46,802 bases of DNA from Phycisphaerae bacterium (GTDB taxonomy: Bacteria > Planctomycetota > Phycisphaerae > Sedimentisphaerales > Anaerobacaceae). Below the pieces are notes generated by a model. The model searched no databases and had not been told where the DNA came from. It saw nothing but the letters and a program-made list of their open reading frames with translations. The DNA lies in the NCBI GenBank assembly GCA_030601845.1, contig JAUWAY010000020.1, forward strand, positions 1-46,802, read 5' to 3'. Positions 23,272-33,088 of this stretch are shown one piece after another (the stretch's first letter is position 1; every line of letters starts with the position of its first letter). The translations under genes were made by a program, and so were the position numbers.

Positions 23272-26200
23272 CTAATAAAGGGGAGTTTGATTATACAGGT
23301 ACGCCCCGTCAACCCTCCAGTAATCTGATTGGTATCCCATATTGGGGATAGGCACAACGCTGTCTCGAGTCTGCACCTGCCAGACCCAATTTTTGGGGCC
23401 ACCTGCTGAACCTGAAACGTGAACAATATATGTACGATTGAGGGTCCACTCCGGCTCGGTACTGCCTTGACCGCCACTACTATACCAGCTATTCTCGTAG
23501 CATATGAACTTGTACAATACGGGTGTGGTATCATCGGTAGCTGCCGCCACTGTCATTATATGATAATAGCCGTCGGCGCGGAGTTCCTGGTAAGGCAGTA
23601 CTTCAAAGGCGCTCTTGAATGGATAGTAGATGGGATAGTCTGGCGCATACTCCCATGGATGATATAGACCTATGGGCGTTATGGGTGCATTGAAATCCTG
23701 GTTCACGTCCGGAGGCCAGGTAGTTGCACAGTTCGGCTCTGACCAGTCGGTGGGGTTTAGATCGAAAGACATATCGCGTGCTTGGACTCTGTAACAGTAT
23801 GTAGTATTGGGGTCAAGCCATGAGTCTGTATAATTCGGTTCGAGCTGCCAGCCGCTGTAAACGTCGAGTGTAATATTCCAAAAACGGTATTGCACGCCGC
23901 TGGCGTCGAAAGCGGTGGTGGCTAACATTGCAATTGAATTTGGTGGGATTGGGAAAGGAGGTATTTCCCAGGTCATAGGGTCAGGTGTCGGTGGTGTTGT
24001 GTCTTCGCCGGCTATGGCATAACCGATGACCGACCATTCGGTTTTGTTACCTGGCTCGCCTGTTCCATCATCGGGGATTACAGGCCTGGTGTCGCGTGTT
24101 CTTACCCTGTAGCCGTACGTAGCACCCGGCGTAAGGCAGGGGTCTGTATAATTCGGCTCCTGGCCTGGCAGAAATGTCAGCCAGTCGCTGTCGTGGCAAT
24201 CGCCGGAGTAGCATTGGAAGAAGTACTGAACATCCCAGCCCCAGTCATCGGCGGCAGTTTTGGCGGTCATGTTAACGGAGGTTAGTGACGACGAATGAGG
24301 AAATATTTCCCATTCGGCCGGATTAGGACGCGGAGCGATGTTGTCTTCGACGAGCCAGCAGCCGGTAAAGAAGTCCAGGTCCGGGGAGTTGACATCCGTA
24401 TCAAATGTAAAGTCTGCGCCGTTGCACCAATCATTGATGGCCGAACAATCCTGGTAGAGCCAGTGCAAGGCGAAATATGCAAAGTCAGAGAAGTTAATGA
24501 TGCCGTCAAAGAGCAGGTCACAAATTCTGCATGCTTCTACGGTTGGCGGCAAGGGGTAGTGGTAGCCCATATCGACCCGGCCTTTATCGAATTCGCCGTC
24601 GGTGCGTGTGGTGTATGGGTTCATTCCGAGCTGGCTTGCCAGTTTGCCGCCGGCATCGACGCAGTTGCTGTCAGTATCCTGACCGGGGTAACTGGTGCTA
24701 TTGGCATCAGTTTGACTGAGATAGTAATCGCCGAGCGGTCCGGTTACGAAGCAGGGGTCGTCGTCGATGTTTACGGCTTCCCATTGTTCTCCGATTTCCG
24801 GCATTAACCTACAGCCGGTATCGACGAAGACTCTTGTGAAACCGCCCTGAACGTCGCTGTAGGTAACGGTTACATCGGCGGTGCATGGGTCGTGTTCGAA
24901 GCCGGTGCCGATGGCGATTTGAGAGCCGTTGGTGGCTATATTGCCCCAGAGAATGCTGTTAATGATAAGGGTATTAGCATTGTATGAGGTGTAGAAGCCG
25001 CCGCCGTAGTCGTTATCGAAGCCCACGCCGGTAGTGCTGTTATAAGCTATTGTACAGTTAGATATGGTTGGCTGGGAGAAGATGTTGGCGGAGATGCCGC
25101 CGCCATCTCTGCCGGCCGTATTGTTTGTGATTAAGCAGTTAGTCAGTGAGGAGGTGATTTCTCCGCCGATATACACGCCGCCGCCTGAGGCATCGGCTTG
25201 ATTTGAGCTGATGTTACAGTCGATGATGCTGACATCCATTGCCCAGAAATGCAGGCCGCCGCCGGCGCCCAGCGTCTCAGCGATGTTGGGGTCATTTGGG
25301 TCGATTATTGCTTTATTGTTGATGAACTGGCAGCCAGTTATGGTTGCCGTGCCGGCGATTCCGAATAACCCGCCGCCCTGAAGTGCTGTGTTAGATGTGA
25401 AGTTGCAGTCTTTTATTGTCGGATTTGCATTGGCGCAGTATAGTCCGCCTCCAACGGGAGCGTCATTTTGACTGAAGTTGCAGTCAGTAAATGTAACTGC
25501 GGCGGTATCTTCGGCACATACGCCGCCTCCGTGACCGATATAAGGGTCGAGGCGATAACCTGTAGCATTCGGGTCATTCGGGTCTGAAATGGTACCATTA
25601 TCTGTCAGGGTACAACGGATAAATGCCACGTTAGAGTCGGCTGCGCAATAGACCCCGCCGCCAAAGCTTGGTATCCTGTAGCTGATTTCCGGCTCGGGGT
25701 CCTCTCCTGGTCTGTTGCCGCCTTCGCCGCTCATACCTCCGTAAGCGCCATTTCCGCTGATTGTACAATCTACAAAAGTAACAGTGCTGTTGACGTCACA
25801 GAAGACAGCACCTCCGTATCCGCTGTACCATCGATAATCCCCGATATAAGATGTACTTGGTGGTGTATAGTAGTCAAAGTCAAAGTGGGAGTACCAGTAC
25901 CACCACGCGTAGTCCCATTCCCAGTATTCCCAGAGGTCGCCCTCTACCCAAATCCCATACAGACTAAACGGGTCGTAGTGGACCGCCTCGGCCCTGCTCC
26001 AGTTTCCACCGTAGTTTGCCGTGCCGCCATTCCTCTGGTAATTACCGCCGTCTCCGCCGTCGCCGCCGGTTGCGGAATTGTTGATGAACTGGCAGTTTGT
26101 AAATGTCAGAGTGCTGCCGACGCCGCAATATATTGCGCCGCCGCGTGCCCAGCCGCTCCAGCCGCCCCGGCCGGCATTCTCATCATTCGTAGCGTTGGCG

Positions 26201-29200
26201 CCGTTTCCGCCATTGCCACCCCGACAGGAGTTGTTCCTGAATATACAGTTTTTGATAACGGGGCTGATACCTGAAGCGATGCGCATTGCAGAACCTTCGG
26301 CAAAGAAGCCATCGTCGCCATCAGGACGGTCCTGGCCCCTGTTGCCGTTTCTGCCGCTCATTACACGCCATCTGCAGTTCTGGATAGTAAAACCGTTTAG
26401 AACGGCACCTTTGGCGCCGTATAAAAAGTCGAAGGCAGGGTTAGCATATCCTGTTCGGTCAATAATTGTTGCTGCGACGGTGGCGGGGTCGTCAGGACGC
26501 CTCGACCTGATGGTAACAGATTTGTTTACGGAGATTACCGGGCCGCGATAAATGCCCGGATAAACCACTATCGTATCGCCGTCCCTGGCGTCGTGAAGTG
26601 CATCCTCGATGGTGGAGTAATAACCCGGCCCTCCCCCAACGACGACAATCAGGGTCCGAGGTTGGCTGAAGTCGACGGTAACGGTTCTGTCGGAGTACAT
26701 AACAACGGTGTTGGTTGTTGCGGTGGAAAGGTCGTCGTCGGTTCCGGTCCAGGCCTGGACCCGCCAGCCGGTATCCGGGGTTGCAGTAAGAGTTACGATG
26801 GTACCGACGTAATAAATGCCGCTTGTCGGCGAAATCGTGCCGTGGGCCTTGCCCTCTTCATCCTTAACAACGCTGGCTGTTAAGAGGTACCAACGATTTG
26901 GGTCGGTAATGACATAGTGATAGCCGATATCAACCTGGCCGGTGTCAGGAGTTTCGCACGGGTCGGTGGTGTAGCTGTCCAGGCCGAGATTGGCCGCCGT
27001 ATCGCTTCCTCTATTTACAGCCGGGCTCGAAGCTTGGTTCAGATAAAAGTCCCCTACTTCGAGCTTACTTACAAAGAGCGGGTTGCCGGCTATATTGTTG
27101 CTGGCCTCGGGGAGAGAGTTGATTTGAGCCGCACCTGTGTAGACAGAGGAGGTATCGGCATCATAATAATCGCCATTGTTATTGCCAAAGAAAAGACTGT
27201 AGCTGAGTATTACGTCACTGTCTGTAAAGTTTTCATATATTGCGGCTCTGTTGCAGTTATCGAATATGCAGTCGGTAACTATTAGGTCGGAGTCGAAATC
27301 ACAGAAAATGGCCCCGCCGCTGCCCAGATGACTGCTAACGGTATCATTACTGAATGTGCAGTTGGTAATTAAGGGCCTCGACCAATAGTTGGCGTATATT
27401 GCGCCGCCTTCGGTTCCTGCTGAATTATCTGTTAACAGGCAGTTCTTGATTGTTGGCGTAGAAAATCCGATAGAGATTGCACCGCCCGATTCATTGGCAA
27501 AGTTGTTGCTTATATTGCAGTTTGAGATATTTGCGTCTGTATCCCACGAATACAGGGCGCCGCCCGTGCCGTTGACCCCTGAGGCGATGTTGTTGAGGAT
27601 AGCGGTTTCGTTTACGTCTACGTCGGAGCCGTTCTCCCAATATAATCCGCCGCCACTTTCTGCAGTGTTGCCGATAACAAAACAGTCGGTTAACTGTGCG
27701 GTGAAGACCGCAGCGAGTATTCCGCCGCCCCATTTTGCGGTATTGCTGACAATTGTGCAGTTGGTAAGAATCAGCTTGCCGCCCTTACCGCCCAGGGGAC
27801 TGATGTAGTTTATTGCACCACCGTTGTCGGTTGCTGAGTTGGTGGTAAAAGAGCAGTCTGTACATTTAAATCTTCCCTTTTGGCCGCAATTGACCGCGCC
27901 TCCGTCACCGTCTATGCCCGGGATACCGACAGGGTCTGTGCCGGCTGAGTTGACTCTGAATGTACAATTAGTCAAGACCCCTTTGAGTTTTTCTGTACCG
28001 TTGATTGCCCCGCCATCTCTTGTGGCTGTATTCTCAACAAACGAGCAGTCAGAAAGCTTGAGCTTATTATTGGGCTCGCAATAGATTGCGCCGCCGTCGC
28101 CTATTTTGCCGGTGCTGGATTGCCCGCTCATCTCATCATAAAAAGGAATCTCGCCGGCTAAATTTCGACTGAATGTGCTATCGCCGGTAATGGTCAGGCT
28201 GCAGTTGGGTTCGCAGTAAACTGCCCCGCCGTTACTGTTAGAGCTGTTCTCGGTGAAAGTGCAGTTGTCAATATCGATGGTTAAGTCGTTCGCACAATAG
28301 ATAGCGCCGCCGTAGCCATCACCGCCGCCGTCGCCATCAGATCCATCGGTCAGGGGTGGGTCCTCCTCATCCCCATTGCCCTTAAGGCCGCCCAAGCCGC
28401 CTATTCCGTGTTCGCCTGTATTATTATTGAAGGTACAGTTGATGATGGCAGGTAAAGAGTTGTCTTTGCAGTATATTGCGCCGCCGTGGCCGCTGCCGTA
28501 GCCGTCGCCGCCGTCGCCGCCTCTGCTTTCCTTGCCGTTAGAGTTCCTTTTTGCGTTTCCGCCGTTGCCGCCGGCGCCGCCGACGGCGCCCATTGCGGTG
28601 TTGTTGGTTATGGTGCAGTTTTCGATAGTGGGGCTGCTTGCATCTAAGCAGGCGATAGCTCCGCCGTGGCCGTCGCCGTAGGCGTAACCGCCCTGGCCAC
28701 CCCACTGACCATCATCGGTGTCTAGGAGATCGTTGGGGTCGGTAGGGTCAACCCAGAACCATTCCCCATTCCTGCCGTTGGCACCTCGACCGCCCACGGG
28801 GCCTGTAACCACACAGTTGGTTATCATGCAGTTTCTTATGGTTGGTGAACTGGAGTTACTGCACAGGATTGCGCCGCCGTAACCATTAACATCATTGGTG
28901 TCCCAGGGATGGTTGTAGTAGACATTTTCACCTCTGCGGGCCATTGGGGGAGACTTGGGTTTGCTCGGGTCAGTAAGCCGCCCCGGCCACATGCCTGTCA
29001 TACCCCTGCGGCCTGTGGACAGAGCGTTGGTGATAATAAATCCTTCAACGATGCTGTTGGCGTCTTCGCCATCGTCGAAGGTAAATGCCCGGCTTCTGCC
29101 CTGGCAGTCAATGGTTGCTTGACCAGGAGGGCCAGCCATTAGTCTTATGGCCTTACCGGCGAAATCAAAGCCGTTTACATCAGGCAGGCCGCATGCATCA

Positions 29201-29379
29201 TAAAGTGGAGTATAGTAAGTGCCCGGCATGACGACGATACGGTCATTGCTATCCGCCGCTGCATCGACCGCAGACTGAATATTAGGGTATTCTATGGAAG
29301 GCACCTGAAACACTGCCGCTTGTGCAGGGCTCTGCATAAATAATAACATTAATGAGATAATCAGAGCTGCACGCTTCAC
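23272..29379 (-). CDS. Giant secreted double beta-helix protein with internal dockerin-like module
   Basis: A 2035-residue protein. I choose the GTG at 29377-29379 because AAAGGAG lies nine bases upstream and a clean signal peptide follows (KRAALIISLMLLFMQSPAQA). A first right-handed beta-helix runs to about 830, with GGAIYC and NCTF..N turns. An InlB-B-like repeat comes at about 835-910. A second helix begins with the same TIEDALHDARDGDTIVVYPG entry. Near 1140-1190 is an extraordinary Trp/Tyr-rich loop. A dockerin-like module (FALHWLYQDC...NDWCNG) lies at about 1615-1680, and two to three fibronectin-like domains follow. It probably acts as a surface or matrix protein; a lyase activity cannot be shown. 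Confidence 0.85.
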   Translation of the reverse strand: MKRAALIISLMLLFMQSPAQAAVFQVPSIEYPNIQSAVDAAADSNDRIVVMPGTYYTPLYDACGLPDVNGFDFAGKAIRLMAGPPGQATIDCQGRSRAFTFDDGEDANSIVEGFIITNALSTGRRGMTGMWPGRLTDPSKPKSPPMARRGENVYYNHPWDTNDVNGYGGAILCSNSSSPTIRNCMITNCVVTGPVGGRGANGRNGEWFWVDPTDPNDLLDTDDGQWGGQGGYAYGDGHGGAIACLDASSPTIENCTITNNTAMGAVGGAGGNGGNAKRNSNGKESRGGDGGDGYGSGHGGAIYCKDNSLPAIINCTFNNNTGEHGIGGLGGLKGNGDEEDPPLTDGSDGDGGGDGYGGAIYCANDLTIDIDNCTFTENSSNSNGGAVYCEPNCSLTITGDSTFSRNLAGEIPFYDEMSGQSSTGKIGDGGAIYCEPNNKLKLSDCSFVENTATRDGGAINGTEKLKGVLTNCTFRVNSAGTDPVGIPGIDGDGGAVNCGQKGRFKCTDCSFTTNSATDNGGAINYISPLGGKGGKLILTNCTIVSNTAKWGGGILAAVFTAQLTDCFVIGNTAESGGGLYWENGSDVDVNETAILNNIASGVNGTGGALYSWDTDANISNCNISNNFANESGGAISIGFSTPTIKNCLLTDNSAGTEGGAIYANYWSRPLITNCTFSNDTVSSHLGSGGAIFCDFDSDLIVTDCIFDNCNRAAIYENFTDSDVILSYSLFFGNNNGDYYDADTSSVYTGAAQINSLPEASNNIAGNPLFVSKLEVGDFYLNQASSPAVNRGSDTAANLGLDSYTTDPCETPDTGQVDIGYHYVITDPNRWYLLTASVVKDEEGKAHGTISPTSGIYYVGTIVTLTATPDTGWRVQAWTGTDDDLSTATTNTVVMYSDRTVTVDFSQPRTLIVVVGGGPGYYSTIEDALHDARDGDTIVVYPGIYRGPVISVNKSVTIRSRRPDDPATVAATIIDRTGYANPAFDFLYGAKGAVLNGFTIQNCRWRVMSGRNGNRGQDRPDGDDGFFAEGSAMRIASGISPVIKNCIFRNNSCRGGNGGNGANATNDENAGRGGWSGWARGGAIYCGVGSTLTFTNCQFINNSATGGDGGDGGNYQRNGGTANYGGNWSRAEAVHYDPFSLYGIWVEGDLWEYWEWDYAWWYWYSHFDFDYYTPPSTSYIGDYRWYSGYGGAVFCDVNSTVTFVDCTISGNGAYGGMSGEGGNRPGEDPEPEISYRIPSFGGGVYCAADSNVAFIRCTLTDNGTISDPNDPNATGYRLDPYIGHGGGVCAEDTAAVTFTDCNFSQNDAPVGGGLYCANANPTIKDCNFTSNTALQGGGLFGIAGTATITGCQFINNKAIIDPNDPNIAETLGAGGGLHFWAMDVSIIDCNISSNQADASGGGVYIGGEITSSLTNCLITNNTAGRDGGGISANIFSQPTISNCTIAYNSTTGVGFDNDYGGGFYTSYNANTLIINSILWGNIATNGSQIAIGTGFEHDPCTADVTVTYSDVQGGFTRVFVDTGCRLMPEIGEQWEAVNIDDDPCFVTGPLGDYYLSQTDANSTSYPGQDTDSNCVDAGGKLASQLGMNPYTTRTDGEFDKGRVDMGYHYPLPPTVEACRICDLLFDGIINFSDFAYFALHWLYQDCSAINDWCNGADFTFDTDVNSPDLDFFTGCWLVEDNIAPRPNPAEWEIFPHSSSLTSVNMTAKTAADDWGWDVQYFFQCYSGDCHDSDWLTFLPGQEPNYTDPCLTPGATYGYRVRTRDTRPVIPDDGTGEPGNKTEWSVIGYAIAGEDTTPPTPDPMTWEIPPFPIPPNSIAMLATTAFDASGVQYRFWNITLDVYSGWQLEPNYTDSWLDPNTTYCYRVQARDMSFDLNPTDWSEPNCATTWPPDVNQDFNAPITPIGLYHPWEYAPDYPIYYPFKSAFEVLPYQELRADGYYHIMTVAAATDDTTPVLYKFICYENSWYSSGGQGSTEPEWTLNRTYIVHVSGSAGGPKNWVWQVQTRDSVVPIPNMGYQSDYWRVDGAYLYNQTPLY

Positions 29380-29459
29380 TTTTTTATTCTCCTTTATTCC
29401 CAAAAACCAATGTTCCCTTCGGTCAGCATTGTCCTGCAGTATTTTTACGAAATTTTGGT

Positions 29460-29506
29460 AAAAGCCCCTGTTCTTGTCTTCGACAAGAAGACACGGGGGG
29501 GCTTTT
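29460..29506 (-). terminator. Strong hairpin overlapping the secretin stop
   Basis: Outer arms AAAAGCCCC/GGGGCTTTT and inner arms TTCTTGTC/GACAAGAA form a long hairpin whose outer arm covers two bases of the secretin stop codon. It can end transcripts on the minus strand (and possibly the plus), and may reduce read-through into the giant gene. Confidence 0.7.
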
Positions 29507-32500
29507 AGAGACCGCTTTCCATTGCAGCGGTTGCCCGAGCTTCGGTTTCGTCCTGCAAAAGAATAGTCGGTTTAACGAGTATCAACAATACCTTATTGTC
29601 CCTGATTTTGCTGCGGCTGCTGAATAATCTTCCAATGACAGGTATTTTGCTCAACACGGGCACCCCTGCCTCTATTTCAACCTCTTTGGTTATTTTCTGG
29701 CCGCCTAACAGTAAAGTTCCGCCATCGGGCACGTTCACGCGCGTTCTAACCAGCGATGTTTCTGTCTCTGGTAGCTTTACATCGTACCTGCGAACTTGGC
29801 CTTCTGTACCTACAGGCGCCTCAACCGTAGTGGTCTGAAAGCCAAGGAAATCTCGCAGTTCGGCGGTTATATTCAGCAATACGTATCTCTTATCCGGCGT
29901 AATAGTTGGAGTAATGTTGAGCACGGTACCGACTGGGAGATACTGTTCCCTCGGCCTTATATTCTGCTGCTGGCCAATACCAACGCCGGTTAACGCAGTT
30001 CCACCCGTAACAATAGGCGGCAGGGCATAGGCAACGATTCTTTCAATGCGTATGGTCGCCGCTTCTCCACTCAAGACAGTGACCTTCGGAGCGTTTAATG
30101 TCGTTGCATCTCTGTGGACCTGAACCGCTCGCAGCATAAAGCTAACCTGCAGGTCATCAAGTATAGTGCCATAGCCGCCGGTAAACGCAAGTCCTTTGAT
30201 TGTAGTCTCTTCTGCACTCTGGCCCAAGCTGCCAAAGACAAGAGTAGAATCCGGCCTAACGGCATCAGAAGAGCCTTGTTGAAATTCAAGCAAGCCGAAC
30301 TTTCCGCCGGGCCGGATTGAGAAATCTACATCGAGGCCGATATCATCAAGGAAATTCTCACCAACCACCAGGAATCTTGCCTCGATGGCAATTTGGTCTC
30401 CCTGGGCCATGCGCAATTGCTCAAGCAGTTTTTGGATCTCCATATGCACCTCACGGGTGTGGTTTACAACGAGCTTTTTAGTTCCATAACCTCTTATAGT
30501 GGCGCCACTTGGTCCGCCGTAAATTTCCCACTTCTCCAGCCCGATGGTCTCCTGGATGAGGTTGACCAGTACGAGCATTTGAAATGCCCTTATTTCTTCG
30601 CTGCTAAACCACCCTTCTGAGCCGTATGACAATTGGGTCATAACACCAAGTCCACCGATGCCACCACCTGCCCCACCCATGCCCATGCCTCCCATGCCCA
30701 TGTCCATGCCGCCCATGCCTCCCATACCCATGTCCATGCCTCCGCCGAATCCGCCCATGCCGCCGCCCATATCCATGCCACCGCCCATACCGCCGCCCAT
30801 ACCGCCGCCCATTCCGCCGCCCATGCCGCCCATGCCGCCCTGTGTGCCCCTGGCACCCAGGGTTATTTCATAAAAGTTTGACGGCCGACTGAGCAAGTCT
30901 GTAACGTCATAAACCAATCTTTCCAGCTTGCTCGGAAGCGATTCTACTGTCGCTATGGTAATTACCCCGTTCTCGATAATGTAGCCAAGCTCTGCAAATT
31001 CACCCGAAATCGATTTCAACAAAAGCTCCAATGCGGTGCCGAGCGGAACTGATGATATCGCATCCATATTTATTGGCGTGGTCTGGTCTATCTCGGCGTA
31101 ATCGTATAAATCTCGCCAGAGTACAACTATCCTTAATGGCTGCTCAAGGGCATTCCTGAAGACCTCTATGGCCTCGCCAAGCGGCATTTCCGGCGACAAT
31201 TCTAAGAGGTCAACAACCTGCTGTAATTGTTCATAAACAACCAGATTAGCCGGGTCCTCGCCGATCGCTCTTTCGGCTTTGCGATATGGACTGGCGACAA
31301 TTTCCCGCCAATTCTTAGGATGAGTAAGCTCCTCAGCATACGGAATTGCGGCTTCGTCAGTCTTTGTCAAAATCGCTGTTCTCTCTCTATATCTTTCCTT
31401 CTGGACTTCCAACTGTTTCTGGAAGCTAATTGTATCCTCCAGTGTATCCTTGAGTACCAGGGCCTGCTCATTTAGCGGGTCTAACGCAAGCAAGATTTCC
31501 AATTGGCCAAGAGCTTCTTTATAACGCTGCTGTTTCTGATAAGCTATCACCCTGTTCGTCAGGTCGTCTATACTTTTCTGTCTGTCAATCTCCATTTGTT
31601 CTCTATGTCGACGTTCTGCCTCTTTCGCTTGCTGGAGTTTTAGCTCTTGCAACTGCCGGTCCTTCTGGTTTCGTGTCTGGACTATTTCGTCGCCCTGTTG
31701 TTTCAGCCGGCCTGAGTATTGCTTGAAAAGGTCGTCTCCAAGGTGTAGGCGGTTCTCATTGACGGTGTGCTGAGCCGTCTCGACCGCTTTTTCTGCCTTA
31801 TCGAACTGGTCCTGGCTTACATAACTTTTCGCTTTGGCCACAGCATCATTAACAAGCGCTCTGGTGCGGCCTCGTATGATTTTCCTCCTGCGGTCAATCA
31901 CTTCGATGTAGCTGCCTTCGCTTGTTGCCGACTCTGGTACTTTTGGCCCAGCTTTGTGAACAGGCTCGGCCACAGTAACTGGCTCACCTTCAATAGCTGC
32001 AACAGTACCGGGCTTGTCTCTTGGCTGTTTCGTGTCTTGTATCTTGTCTGCCGTTTCATGCTGGACTTTCCGGCCTAAAATATTATCTATTTTCGCCAGG
32101 TAGTCTTCTGCCCTCTTTCCAGCTGGTGCCACCAGTAAGTTGTTATTGACAATTTTAATAAAGCCCTCACGGGCTTTGGTGAACTGGCCGCTACGGTAAA
32201 AATCTACACTTTGGTTATAAAGCTTGGCGATTTGCCGCCTCCGTTCATCTATTTGCCTGTCAATGTCCTTAAACCCATCTACGATTAGCTGCCGCTCTTG
32301 TTTGCTCAAAAACTCATTGTCTTTAACCTTCTCAAGATGTGCTTTGGCTTTTATCAGTTCGCCTTGCGTAACTAATTTGTCAGCCGTTATAATATGCTCC
32401 AAGGTAAGTTCTCTCTGAACAACAGCTATGTGTGCCTTGTCCAGAGCTCTCGTGAGTTTGCCACGATCAGCAACTGTTAAATATTCCCGGTAATCCCAGG

Positions 32501-32732
32501 CTCTGAGAAAGGTTTTTTCTGCTTGCTTGTATAAGCCACGCTGGTATTCTTCCATACCAGACTGCATATACTCTTGAGCTACGTAGCGGGCTATTTTTTG
32601 TTTATCGGTGCTATCTTCGTTTGAATCCTGGGCCAGAGCCACTCCAGAAGCTGTCAGCAGTAAAATGGATACCAAGACCGCTAACAGGGGCTTCCTACAC
32701 AAAGAAATAGCTGAAAATCTTGCCTTCTTCAA
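29505..32732 (-). CDS. Secretin (type II/III secretion or pilus outer-membrane channel) with long N-terminus
   Basis: A 1075-residue protein. I choose the TTG at 32730-32732: AGGAGG lies six bases upstream and it gives the signal peptide KKARFSAISLCRKPL...VALA. Residues about 45-230 are TPR-like helices and about 320-400 coiled coil. An STN/N0-like domain (GTALELLLKS, ENGVITIATVE) lies near 500-620. A Gly/Met-rich low-complexity stretch at about 635-690 comes before the N-domain. The secretin domain has TVLSGEAATI, LNITPTITPD and the signature VPVLSKIPVIGRLFSSR near 1010-1030. It should form an outer-membrane ring. The usual inner-membrane partners are not in the window; the giant secreted protein lies directly downstream. 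Confidence 0.85.
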   Translation of the reverse strand: MKKARFSAISLCRKPLLAVLVSILLLTASGVALAQDSNEDSTDKQKIARYVAQEYMQSGMEEYQRGLYKQAEKTFLRAWDYREYLTVADRGKLTRALDKAHIAVVQRELTLEHIITADKLVTQGELIKAKAHLEKVKDNEFLSKQERQLIVDGFKDIDRQIDERRRQIAKLYNQSVDFYRSGQFTKAREGFIKIVNNNLLVAPAGKRAEDYLAKIDNILGRKVQHETADKIQDTKQPRDKPGTVAAIEGEPVTVAEPVHKAGPKVPESATSEGSYIEVIDRRRKIIRGRTRALVNDAVAKAKSYVSQDQFDKAEKAVETAQHTVNENRLHLGDDLFKQYSGRLKQQGDEIVQTRNQKDRQLQELKLQQAKEAERRHREQMEIDRQKSIDDLTNRVIAYQKQQRYKEALGQLEILLALDPLNEQALVLKDTLEDTISFQKQLEVQKERYRERTAILTKTDEAAIPYAEELTHPKNWREIVASPYRKAERAIGEDPANLVVYEQLQQVVDLLELSPEMPLGEAIEVFRNALEQPLRIVVLWRDLYDYAEIDQTTPINMDAISSVPLGTALELLLKSISGEFAELGYIIENGVITIATVESLPSKLERLVYDVTDLLSRPSNFYEITLGARGTQGGMGGMGGGMGGGMGGGMGGGMDMGGGMGGFGGGMDMGMGGMGGMDMGMGGMGMGGAGGGIGGLGVMTQLSYGSEGWFSSEEIRAFQMLVLVNLIQETIGLEKWEIYGGPSGATIRGYGTKKLVVNHTREVHMEIQKLLEQLRMAQGDQIAIEARFLVVGENFLDDIGLDVDFSIRPGGKFGLLEFQQGSSDAVRPDSTLVFGSLGQSAEETTIKGLAFTGGYGTILDDLQVSFMLRAVQVHRDATTLNAPKVTVLSGEAATIRIERIVAYALPPIVTGGTALTGVGIGQQQNIRPREQYLPVGTVLNITPTITPDKRYVLLNITAELRDFLGFQTTTVEAPVGTEGQVRRYDVKLPETETSLVRTRVNVPDGGTLLLGGQKITKEVEIEAGVPVLSKIPVIGRLFSSRSKIRDNKVLLILVKPTILLQDETEARATAAMESGL
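30655..30845. repeat. Low-complexity repeat encoding the Gly/Met stretch of the secretin
   Basis: Units of CCGCCCAT and CCCATGCC on the plus strand (GGMGG on the minus) repeat over about 190 bp. Long shadow frames here on the plus strand are His/Ala- or Pro/Met-rich and not genes. Confidence 0.85.
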
Positions 32733-32835
32733 GATTAACCTCCTGCCAAAAATAACGTTTTTCCCAATATACTCCTTCACTAACCAACAGCATCACAACC
32801 ACCTCCGTTAAAATAGGTTAGACCTATGATATTCC

Positions 32836-32864
32836 AGTATATAAAAAAACACGCCTTTTTGCAA
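32836..32864 (-). promoter_or_regulatory. Sigma-70-type promoter of the secretin gene
   Basis: On the minus strand TTGCAA (32859-32864), a 17-base spacer and TATACT (32836-32841), about 100 bases before the chosen start. Confidence 0.75.
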
Positions 32865-32997
32865 GGAAAAAATTTGATTTATGCCTTCTTTGCCGATAAT
32901 ATCTTACTCCCAATCCAGTAGATTTGACAAAAAATAAATCCAAAAGCCCGTCTGAGGCATAAAAATGCAAGAATCAAAATGCAAAATTAAGGAATTC

Positions 32998-33016
32998 GTT
33001 GCCGTAAAGCGGCAAC
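32998..33016. repeat. GTTGCCG hairpin upstream of tsaB
   Basis: GTTGCCG and CGGCAAC (7-bp perfect arms, loop TAAAG) lie 73 bases before the tsaB start within A/T-rich word repeats. Confidence 0.6.
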
Positions 33017-33088
33017 TCCACAATTTTAATTTTTAATTTTTGAACTTTGATTTTTCAGCAGGATATTCTCAGTCAAAACAGGCGTCCA

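Noticed and set aside
30633-30881. His/Ala-rich and Pro/Met-rich open frames on the plus strand
   Set aside because: They are shadows of the Gly/Met-rich coding repeat of the secretin on the other strand.
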